From the NCBI GenBank assembly GCA_015489035.1, contig WFMP01000234.1, positions 1 through 7,151 on the forward strand: DNA of 7,151 bases, given 5' to 3'. The DNA comes from Candidatus Altimarinota bacterium. GTDB taxonomy: Bacteria > Patescibacteriota > Gracilibacteria > Absconditabacterales > Absconditicoccaceae. The translations under genes were made by a program, and so were the position numbers. A model generated the notes under the pieces. It had not been told where the DNA came from. It saw only the letters and a list, made by a program, of their open reading frames with translations, and did no database searches. This document shows positions 1 through 7,151 of the stretch, one piece after another (the first letter of the stretch is position 1; every line of letters begins with the position of its first letter).

Positions 1-1214
1 ATTTTAAAGTCAATAGCATCAAATCAACTCACTTCTTTCACCCTTTTTACATGAAAGCTAGATTTTGATATTTTACCAGACAAAGATATTTCTCATATAA
101 AAACATTATTCATAGGAATAACTTTATTTTTGTAAGCTGAATAAATACCAGCAGCTATAGCTAAATCAAGTCAAGAATCATAAAATTTAAACTCTCAAGG
201 AATATTTATAAACACATCAAAAAACTCTAAATTTATATTCAAATATCTTTCCAAAATAGCAATTATCATCTCCACTCTAGAACTATCTACTCATATTGTA
301 GATCTTTTTGGAAATTTATATTTTGTCTTATTTAACAAAACTTCTATAGTTGTCAAAACCGGTCTTCCATTATCAATTCACACTGAAAAAGCAGTTCCAG
401 GATTTGCAGAATAATTTTCTTTTACTATATCTTGCAAATTAAATACTGATTTTAGTCATTTTTCAGTCATTTGAAATATTGCAACATCATCTGTCCCACC
501 AAATCTATTTTTTTGAGTTCTTAAAAATCTATATTCATTCAATCTATCTCACTCCAAATATGCAACCATATCCACAATATGCTCCAAATACTTAGGTCAG
601 GCAATTTCTCCAGATTTTGTAATATGTCAAATAATAATACAAGCAATTCATTTATTTTTAGAAAATTCAGAAATCTTTTCAGAACAATATTTTACTTGAT
701 TTATACTTCCTGCTACTCAAGACGATTGGTTTGAATACACTGTTTGAATACTATCAAGAATAAATAAATCTATATTTTTATCATTCAAAGTTTCCAAAAT
801 ATCTTCAAGAGAAGTTGTATGAAAAATTTCAAAATTAACATCTTTTCCAAATAATCTTTTGTATCTTGAATTAATTGCAGAACTCTCCTCTTCTCCAGAA
901 AAATATGCAACTTTAATATTATCTTTCAATGAATTTAAAATTTGTAAAACAATAGTAGATTTACCTACTCAAGGCTGTCATCATAAAAGATAAATTCAAG
1001 AACTTTTGATACCATTTGTAAAAACTCTTTTTAATTCTTCATTTTCCAAATCATAAAATTTATTTTCACAAACTTCATTAGATTTTAAAATATTTCATTT
1101 TACATTCTTATCTTCAGTTTCATTAAATACCTTAAAAGTTCAAAACTGATTACATTCAGGACACTTCCCTAACTTAGAAATAGTTGAATAACCACAATTA
1201 TCACAAACATACAT
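1..1214 (-). CDS. radA: DNA repair protein RadA/Sms, 3' end outside window
   Basis: RadA is a RecA-like, DnaB-type branch-migration ATPase of recombinational repair and transformation. About 404 codons are visible under table 25; the family is usually about 450-460 aa, so only the last part of the Lon-like C-terminal domain is missing. Seen in order: a zinc finger with Cys4, Cys7, Cys18 and Cys21 (CxxC-x10-CxxC), Walker A GGQPGVGKST at residues 78-87, Walker B FILD ending at Asp154, the RadA-specific KNRFG motif at 235-239, and a C-terminal domain with the FIGEISLSGKI stretch. The aromatic residue after the fourth cysteine is Phe, where Trp is usual. About 18 in-frame TGA codons occur, three of them in Walker A. 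The start ATG at 1214-1212 places the zinc finger at the very N-terminus, as is normal for RadA. No Shine-Dalgarno is present. The gene is divergent from atpA. Assignment is secure. Confidence 0.95.
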
Positions 1215-1251
1215 AAAGTTGAAAAAAATTAATAAATAAAACATTTTTAAA

Positions 1252-1279
1252 AATATACAATAAATATATTGAAAAACAA
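1252..1279 (-). promoter_or_regulatory. Candidate radA promoter
   Basis: On the minus strand, TTGTTT (1279-1274) and TATATT (1257-1252) are separated by 16 bp, a fair sigma70-type match about 40 nt upstream of the radA ATG. In DNA this AT-rich such matches arise by chance, so position and spacing are the main support. Confidence 0.4.
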
Positions 1280-1300
1280 CATAAAAAATGTATTTTATAG
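1269..1300 (+). promoter_or_regulatory. Candidate atpA promoter
   Basis: TTGAAA (1269-1274) is followed 16 bp later by a T/A-rich -10-like stretch (TATTTTATAG, 1291-1300), about 30 nt before the atpA ATG. The -10 match is poor and ambiguous. A small palindrome, ACAT-AAAAA-ATGT (1279-1291), lies in the spacer and could be an operator or chance. The -35 touches the -35 of the candidate radA promoter on the other strand. Confidence 0.3.
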
Positions 1301-1328
1301 CTTGTAAATTTATTTTTTAAATACAAAA

Positions 1329-2831
1329 ATGTCTGTAGTAAAAGAATTAGTAGATAAAATTGAAAAACAGATAAAAGACACTAAATTAGATGGTGAATTA
1401 TCTGATAAATGAGAAATACAACAAGTAAAAGACTGAGTTGTAATTGCTTCTGGATTAAATAATGCAAAATTTTCAGAATTAGTAGAATTTGAAAACTGAA
1501 TGAAATGACTTGTTATGGATATTTCAGAAGACCAAGTTTGAATTTTACCTATGGGTGAAGCTGGAGAATTAAAAGAATGAATGATAGTAAATACATCAGG
1601 ACAAGTTCTTTCAATCTGAGTTGGTGAATGATATTTATGAAGAGTTGTAGATGGTTTATGAAATCCTATAGATGGACTTTGAAAAATTGAAACTGTAGAA
1701 ACTTACCCAGTAGAAAGAAAAGCTACTTGAGTAATTGCTAGAAAACCAGTCCATCAACCGCTTGAAACAGGTATCAAATCTATAGATACTATGGTACCAA
1801 TTGGTAAATGACAAAGAGAATTAATTATTTGAGATAGACAAACTGGTAAAACAGCTGTTGCTATAGATACTATCTTAAATCAAAAATGACAAAATGTAAA
1901 ATGTATTTATGTTGCTATAGGTCAAAAAGATTCTAATGTAAGAGCATTAGTTGAAACTTTGAAAGAAAAATGAGCTATGGATTACACAGTTGTTGTAAAT
2001 GCTTCTGCATCAGATCCTGCTGTAACACAATATTTGGCTCCTTATGTTTGAGTAACTATTGCTGAATATTTTATGTTTAACAATCAAGATGCACTTATCA
2101 TTTATGATGATTTATCAAAACATGCTGTAGCTTACAGAGAAGTAGCATTACTTTTGAGAAGACCTCCAGGAAGAGAAGCTTACCCAGGTGATGTATTCTA
2201 CTTACATTCAAGACTTTTGGAAAGAGCTGCTAAACTTGAAGAAAATTATGGTGGTGGTTCAGTTACTGCTCTACCTATCATTGAAACACAAGCTGGTGAT
2301 GTTTCTGCTTATATTCCAACAAATGTAATTTCTATTACAGATGGACAAATATTCTTAGAAGCTGATCTTTTCAATTCTTGAGTTAGACCTGCTATCAATG
2401 TTGGTTTATCTGTATCAAGAGTTGGTTGAGCTGCTCAAACAAAGATTACAAAGAAAGTTGCTGGTCCATTAAGACTTGAATTAGCTACATTTAGAGAGTT
2501 AGCTGCATTTATGCAATTTGCTTCTGATTTGGATGCAGATACTCAAGCTAAAATTGAAAAAGGTAAAAGATTAGTTGAATTACTTAAACAATGAGTAAAC
2601 AATCCTATTCCTTTTAACAAACAAGTAGTTTCTATTTATGCAGGCATCAATGATTATCTAAAAGATTTAAAATTAGAACAAATATCTAAATTTGAAAGTA
2701 AAGTTTATGAAAAACTTGATACTAGTTTTGCAAAACTGGCTGAAGATATAAAGACAGAAAAAAATTTGACAGAAGAAATAGAAAATCAAATAAAAGAATT
2801 GATAAAAGAAACTTTAGACGAAATGGAATAA
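1329..2831 (+). CDS. atpA: F1Fo ATP synthase subunit alpha
   Basis: This is the non-catalytic nucleotide-binding subunit of the F1 head (alpha3beta3) at the membrane. Under table 25 it is a complete 500-aa protein, the usual family length (about 500-510). Visible marks: the beta-barrel region ending in GRVVDGLGNPIDG, the P-loop GDRQTGKT at residues 168-175 (E. coli has it one residue later), the Walker B region with Asp260-Asp261 in IIYDDLSKHAVAYRE, then RRPPGREAYPGD, and the SVSRVGG motif with the interface arginine Arg364. The GDRQTGKT P-loop distinguishes alpha from beta. Twenty in-frame TGA codons occur, including the first P-loop Gly, and no in-frame TGG is seen. The start is the first ATG of the frame and has an A-rich leader without Shine-Dalgarno. 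The gene stands alone: radA is divergent upstream, a terminator follows, and no other atp gene is adjacent. Confidence 0.97.
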
Positions 2832-2842
2832 AAAGAAATTAG

Positions 2843-2868
2843 CATCTCATCAATTGAGGTGTTTTTTT
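2843..2868 (+). terminator. Intrinsic terminator after atpA
   Basis: A 7-bp stem, CATCTCA / TGAGGTG (2843-2849 with 2855-2861, one G-U pair) and a 5-nt loop, is followed by seven T residues (2862-2868). It begins 11 nt after the atpA stop codon. Read on the minus strand the same hairpin is followed by a weaker T-rich run, so it might also stop transcription from the convergent virB4-like operon. Confidence 0.8.
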
Positions 2869-2990
2869 ATTTGAAAACAAGTTTATCTAAATAAGTTTAG
2901 AGTATTAAAATTGTTAGCTCTGAATTTTTGTGCAATATAAATAATGTAACTAAATTAATTTAACAAATATTTAATTATTTATTTTATATT
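2869..2990. other. Convergent intergenic region, no gene seen
   Basis: This AT-rich stretch lies between the atpA terminator and the stop of the virB4-like gene. I see no open frame of note and no tRNA-like structure. A small hairpin, TCTAAA-TAAG-TTTAGA (2886-2901), is present but lacks a T-tract, so it is only a weak candidate for a 3' end of the minus-strand operon. Confidence 0.5.
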
Positions 2991-5075
2991 TTATGTAGAT
3001 ATGAAATCTGTCTCGTATGGACTAGCCAAGACTTTTAAGGCTACATGTTGTTGTCCTGCAAATAAAAGTCATTCTCATACATTTGCACTTACAAGCATAT
3101 TTTTTTCTGCTTCTGAAAGTGAAAATACCTTATCCATAGATTTCATACTTGCGGTAGATTGTTTCAAAAGTATCTGAACTGCAGCATTAGAAACAATTGG
3201 TTTTCCATAAGGTGAATTTAAAAAATCTTCTACATCTTGTGTAATAGTCGTAACTCATAATTTATATTTTCTTGCTCTTTTAATTAATCAAAACAAGAAA
3301 CTTGCAGCCATTTCTTCTTTCATCATAATCCAAGCTTCATCTACAACCAATAATCTTTTTTTCTTGTTAGCTCTTACTTTTGTCCAAATATAATTTAAAA
3401 CATTATACATAGCAGGAGTTTTCAAAGCATCTTCTATATCTCTAATACTAAATACAGTAAGTCAATTATCTAAGTCTATATTCGTATAATTATTAAAAAG
3501 ATTTCAAAAACTTCAAGTTACATACTTACTTAATTTAATAGCAAGCATATTTCATCATTCTGTTCACTCCAAAACAGTAAGTAAATCTTCCATCAATGGT
3601 GGAGTTTTACCATCTGGATCTGATGTGAAATCTATTTCTTTCAAAGCATAAGTTTGTTGTATAGCTGTATCAAGAACTGATTCTTCAACTGGAGTAAGTC
3701 AACCAACTAAAACAGAAATTAATCAAATAAGTTCCATAATCTTTCATCTTAACAAATCTCATTCAGCATATTCTCTATCTTCGAGTTTTGGTGGTAAATC
3801 AAATGGATTAATATATTGATGAGAATTTACTGAAACATTTACATAAGTTCATCATACTTTTTCTACTAATCATTTATATTCATTTTCAGGATCTATAATA
3901 ATTACTTCAGTTCATAAAAGTAAATATCTTAAAACTTCAAGTTTTGTTGTAAAAGATTTTCATGCTCAAGATGTAGCCAAAGTTATACTATTTGCATTTG
4001 GCATTTTAGGAGAAAATCTATCAAAAATAACTAACGAACTAGAGTGTAAATTAATTCAATATAAAATTCAAGTTTCTTGTATTAAATCATTACTAATAAA
4101 TGGGAAAGAACCTCACAAAGAAGTAGATAGCATACTTCTATAAATTCACAAATCATCTATTCAAACTGGTGTTGTACTATGAAAACCTTCATCCATACGA
4201 AAAGAAGCTCTTTTTACATTTACAGCATAAGTTTTCATAAGCTGTTCAAATCTTTTAGAAAAAATATCTAAATTATTATCAGGATTATATTTTTTTTCTC
4301 TTCAAGTTTCCTCTGAATATAATGTTGTATAAAAAGAAGTCTGAAAATATTTTTCTTCTCAAGTTGCTAATTTTTGTAAAATATTATCTATATCTTGATA
4401 TTCTATTTCTATATCCTTATCTACTGCTCTACCTTTTTCCATAGCATCATTTATTTCTACTTTTACTTGAGTAGCTCTCTTTTTTAAAGCTGAAGCTATG
4501 GTTGCCTTTTCAGTAGGGTAAATAAACCAAGTAGAATCATATTTACCATCTAAATTAACAATTCATCTAGTCCACAAGAAATCTATAACTGATGGATAAG
4601 AATTTGCATAATAAGTCCTTGCATACATTCCAGATACATTCACCTCATTTATTCAAATATCAAAAGATGAAGGTGTAATTTTTTGTCTAATATTTACATT
4701 TGCTTTATCGATCTCTTGGTCTTGTTTCAATAAATAAGCCCTTAATTCTGAAGTCAATTTACCATCTGAATATTCATCATCAGACAATTCCAAAAATCAC
4801 TTAATTTGTTCTTCCAAATTTTTATTACTTTTAACTTCTATTTTATTATTTTTTTTATTTCAAGATTTTTTAGATGTATTTACAGCTGGAAACAAAACAT
4901 TTACTATTTTATCTATAAATCATCCCTTTTTATCAGATTTCTTTTTACCAGATTCCTTTTTATCAGATCCTTTTTTATTAGATTTTTTTTTATTTACAGT
5001 ATTTTTTATAGTTTTTGTATAATTAACATATACTCCTTTAAATTTTCCATCATATATTCTATTATCGTATAACAT
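2991..5075 (-). CDS. VirB4/TraC-like type IV secretion ATPase
   Basis: This is a hexameric motor ATPase of the VirB4 type, which in type IV secretion and conjugation systems sits at the cytoplasmic base and powers assembly or substrate transfer. It has 694 aa under table 25. Walker A TSGAGKS is at 368-374 (Lys373), and Walker B LLVVDEAW has Asp579-Glu580. Downstream come ITQDVEDF and a C-terminal FAGQQHVALKVLASPYE stretch typical of VirB4 ends. Residues about 28-52 are a Lys-rich repeat, and the N-terminal VirB4 fold appears reduced, fitting the separate TraC-N-like gene just upstream. About 32 TGA codons read as Gly, while four TGG codons, including the one in DEAW, read as Trp. The start is fixed by an in-frame TAA 21 nt upstream of the ATG. 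It is the last gene of the operon, 10 nt after its neighbour. The family is clear; its substrate cannot be told. Confidence 0.9.
4920..4994 (-). repeat. Five 15-bp repeats coding a Lys-rich linker
   Basis: Five imperfect 15-bp units inside the virB4-like gene encode NKKKS, NKKGS, DKKES, GKKKS and DKKGG (residues 28-52). The second and third codons of every unit are Lys. A run of nine T (4983-4991, plus-strand view) lies at one end. The segment is predicted to be disordered and highly basic; unit number could vary by slippage without breaking frame. Confidence 0.8.
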
Positions 5076-5085
5076 ATTTTCAAAT

Positions 5086-5781
5086 TTACTGTATTAAAAT
5101 TTCAGATTGTTTTTTTGAAGATAATGGATTATAAACTTCAAAAAGTAATCATACTATCTCTCTAAACTCTAATTGTCTCACTTGTAATCAAATTCAATTT
5201 AATCAATTTTGAACCAAACTACATCTCTGCTCTAAATGTTTTCTTCATTTATACAATTGTCTAAGTTTATTAGCAATACTCTCGGCAGTTTCATTGTTTG
5301 ATAGAGCAGACATCATCTTATTAAATTGACTTTGTTTTATTTGTTTATTATCATCAAAAGTATAGTAAGGAACGATTACATAAAATTCTTTTGTAAATAA
5401 TAATCACTGAGAATCATTTAATTTTTTAAGGAAATCAAAATATTGATCTCATTGCCATTTTAAAACTTCATTTTCAACAGAGTCAATATTACTCTTTACA
5501 TAAGATAAATAATCAGATAAATCTAAATAAGTAGATCTTAGTAATATTTGTACAGGAAAATCTATAGAATTTAAAAATCTTGAATATCTCTCAGCTACTA
5601 TTTTTTGTTCTTCTGAATTTTTTAAATCTATATTTAATCAAGAACATTTTATTATAGCTCTTAATCATCCATCTTTCAAAACTATAGCATTTCATCTTAT
5701 TTCAGCAATGTTTAGATATTTATCCGTACTTTCTGAAATTTCTTTAGATTTAATAATTTTACCTTTTTCTGATTTTCACAT
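5086..5781 (-). CDS. TraC/VirB4 N-terminal-like domain protein
   Basis: This is a 231-aa soluble protein under table 25 with no membrane segment or signal peptide. Its N-terminal part, EIRGNAIVLKDGGLRAIIK (residues 27-45), followed by a SEEQ segment (56-59) and FLNSIDFPVQILLRS (69-83), resembles the N-terminal domain of TraC/VirB4-type conjugation ATPases, and proteins of this kind are commonly encoded just before virB4 in CPR genomes. There is no P-loop. A charged helical stretch (about 145-190) follows. I infer that it is the detached N-terminal domain or partner of the ATPase encoded 10 nt downstream. The ATG is fixed by two TAA codons immediately upstream; the second codon is TGA (Gly), so a standard-code reading would stop after Met. 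It carries 11 TGA codons and one TGG. The family call rests on remembered motif similarity. Confidence 0.72.
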
Positions 5782-5784
5782 TTA

Positions 5785-6705
5785 TTATTTCTTTGCAAAT
5801 AAAATAGTTTTTAATAATCATTGATCATTATTATCTACTGTAATAACAGTATGTGGATAAGGAATATTAATATTATTTTCTTCTAAAACTTTTTTAAGAG
5901 TATCATTTACAATTGATCTTGCAATAGGTCATGATACTATTCAATTCGGATCTATAAAAAATAATATTTTTAAATCTATTCAAGAATCTGCGAATTTTTC
6001 TGTAACGATAGCAGTTTTCTCTTTTTCTACTATAAAATCCAAAGTATTAACTGCTTGTTTTATGATAGTCTTAGTTTTTTCTAAATCACTATCATAATGC
6101 ACTGAAACAGTAGTATCAAATCTTATAAATTCTTCTGTATTAAAAGTTTTTATAGGAGAACTTATAAGTGTTAAATTTGGAATTATAACTTTTTGATTAT
6201 TAAATTCTCTAAGAACGGTATATCTTATAGTAATTTCTTCAATATAACCGAAATATCATAATCATCACTCTATCTTAATTATATCTCATAATGTATAATC
6301 CTTTGTAGTCAAAATAAAAATTCAAGCAAGCATATTTCATAAAATTTCCTTAAAAGCTAATCATATTCAAAATGATAGTCATCATAATAACAATCCTACA
6401 TCAAATCAAACAATTTTAAATCATATAAAAATAGAAAATGTTAATAATGTATAATAAACTATATCTCATACTAAATTTCAAGTTTTTTCTAAAGTATCTT
6501 CATCAGAAACAATAGAATTTCTTATTATTTTCTTTTTTATATTTGAAGCTATTATTTTTGAAACTATAATTAAAAATCATACAACTATAATTGCCAAAAA
6601 TAATTTCAACACAAAGGCAACAAAAGGATTATCTAATAAATGTTGAAATCAAGTATTCGCAACTTGTTTTGTTGTATCAACAACCTGTTGTGTATTAGTT
6701 TGCAT
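5785..6705 (-). CDS. MscS-family mechanosensitive channel
   Basis: This inner-membrane channel family opens under membrane tension to release solutes in hypo-osmotic shock. The 306-aa length is close to the minimal E. coli MscS (286 aa). Visible: an amphipathic N-terminus; TM1 about residues 27-53; TM2 about 80-100; and the pore helix TM3 about 103-132 with the Gly/Ala pattern GGLSFGIGLAFKEILGNML. The beta domain follows, with GDIIKIEGG (140-148) and VIIPN (173-177), and an alpha/beta C-terminal domain ends with INIPYPHTVITV. These are standard MscS landmarks. About 20 in-frame TGA codons, several in TM3 where small residues are required, support Gly. The start at 6705-6703 precedes a polar segment and lies about 33 nt after a predicted transcription start. 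It is the first gene of the operon, with tandem TAA TAA and only 3 nt before the next ATG. Pairing with type IV motor genes is unusual. Confidence 0.92.
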
Positions 6706-6744
6706 TTTTTTGTTTTTATTGAATAATTAAATTTATATACCTTT

Positions 6745-6772
6745 ATAATAACAATATTTGTCTTAAAGTCAA
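6745..6772 (-). promoter_or_regulatory. Candidate promoter of the mscS-virB4 operon
   Basis: On the minus strand, TTGACT (6772-6767) and TATTAT (6750-6745) are 16 bp apart. Each differs from the sigma70 consensus at one position. It lies about 40 nt upstream of the mscS ATG and is the best promoter match in the window. It supports separate transcription of this operon from comF. Confidence 0.6.
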
Positions 6773-6797
6773 AAAAATAGTTATTTTTTAAATTGAC
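6768..6797 (-). terminator. Imperfect hairpin after comF, possible terminator
   Basis: GTCAA...AAAAATA and its complement TATTTTT...TTGAC (6768-6779 and 6782-6797, offset by a 4-nt bulge) can form an AT-rich stem 11 nt after the comF stop. The minus-strand arm is rich in T. It overlaps the -35 box of the mscS promoter. The stem is weak, so a terminator role is tentative. Confidence 0.3.
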
Positions 6798-6798
6798 A

Positions 6799-6810
6799 TT
6801 ATTATTATTA
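6799..6810 (-). repeat. Four tandem in-frame TAA stops ending comF
   Basis: The comF frame ends in TAA TAA TAA TAA, part of a (ATT)5 trinucleotide tract in plus-strand view (6798-6812). It may be a simple slippage repeat or a safeguard against read-through. Confidence 0.85.
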
Positions 6811-7151
6811 TTTTCTTGCTAAAACTAATCAATAAATTTTTATTTTAGGATATTTATTTTTTATCAATTTAGAAAATTCCTCGAGTGTAGATCAAGTTGT
6901 AAGAATATCATCCACTATTACGATAGCTTCGACATCTTCTGAAATTTTTAATAGTTCAAAACTATCTTTCAAATTTTCTAATCTTTCTTTTCTATCTTTT
7001 ACTTTCGCTTGAGGTTTTGTCCATTTTATCTTTTTACAAACTTGCTGAACTTTTACATTATTCTTTCTTCAAATATAATTTGCTAACAATTTTCACTGAT
7101 TATATCATTTTATAAAATACTTTCTTATCCAATGCATAGATACATAAGTAA
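6808..7151 (-). CDS. ComF-family phosphoribosyltransferase-like protein, 5' end outside window
   Basis: The last 113 codons of a ComF-type protein are visible under table 25. ComF is linked to natural transformation in other bacteria, and its type I phosphoribosyltransferase fold is usually about 200-240 aa, so roughly half is missing. Seen: IKGYNQGKLLA (visible residues 13-23), matching the ComF RGxNQxxxLA motif with Lys in place of the usual Arg; the basic KDRKERLENL (51-60), equivalent to the xxRxxN segment; and the PRPP-binding loop IVIVDDILTTGST (76-88). Five TGA codons read as Gly, including the one in the TTGST loop. The stop is the first of four in-frame TAA codons. Its role in DNA uptake here is inferred only from the family name and from nearby radA and the type IV motor genes. 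Confidence 0.88.

Noticed and set aside
717..929. Separate 70-aa minus-strand protein under the standard code
   Set aside because: It is an internal piece of radA bounded by TGA; the frame continues on both sides with RadA motifs when TGA is Gly.
2073..2381. Separate 102-aa plus-strand protein under the standard code
   Set aside because: It is an internal piece of atpA between TGA codons, in frame with the start at 1329 and the stop at 2829-2831.
2869..2990. Small RNA or tRNA gene in the convergent spacer
   Set aside because: No cloverleaf, promoter or strong structured element is visible; only one weak 6-bp hairpin occurs.
4920..4994. CRISPR-like or regulatory repeat array
   Set aside because: The units are contiguous 15-bp in-frame coding repeats without spacers, inside the virB4-like gene.
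4806..5072. Plus-strand open frame of 88 codons rich in Phe and Ile
   Set aside because: It is the antisense shadow of the Lys-rich N-terminal part of the virB4-like gene; its composition simply mirrors AAA/AAT codons, and no family motif is present.
1..7151. Mycoplasma-type code (UGA = Trp) or widespread pseudogenisation
   Set aside because: TGA falls at invariant Gly sites in P-loops while TGG is used for a conserved Trp; six full-length frames without TAA or TAG are not expected for decayed genes.

Overview
The window is about 7.1 kb of very AT-rich bacterial DNA. Its genes read through only if UGA is a sense codon. Every conserved position where a family demands glycine and the DNA reads TGA supports UGA = Gly (translation table 25). 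Examples are the F1-alpha P-loop, the RadA and VirB4 Walker A motifs and the phosphoribosyltransferase loop of ComF, while the conserved Trp in the VirB4 'DEAW' motif is TGG. Table 25 is known from the Gracilibacteria (BD1-5) and Absconditabacteria (SR1) in the Candidate Phyla Radiation, so the source is very likely one of these. I count about 106 in-frame TGA codons in six genes; a standard-code gene call breaks nearly all of them into fragments.

Layout, left to right: radA (minus strand, 3' end beyond the left edge); a 114-bp divergent intergenic region with candidate back-to-back promoters; a complete stand-alone atpA (plus strand, F1 ATP synthase alpha, 500 aa) ended by an intrinsic terminator; a short convergent intergenic region; then a tight minus-strand operon transcribed mscS -> TraC/VirB4 N-terminal-like gene -> virB4-like ATPase; a 102-bp intergenic region with a good sigma70-type promoter for that operon; and the 3' part of a comF-family phosphoribosyltransferase gene (minus strand) running off the right edge.

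The operon joins a small mechanosensitive channel to two parts of a type IV secretion/conjugation motor, with gaps of 3 and 10 nt. RadA and ComF, both linked in other bacteria to processing or uptake of transforming DNA, flank this block, so the region may concern DNA movement; that link is inference from neighbourhood only. The atpA gene is unusual in standing alone, without the other F1Fo subunits beside it. None of the five visible starts has a recognisable Shine-Dalgarno sequence, and all visible stops are TAA. All coordinates and translations were worked out by hand from the sequence under table 25.
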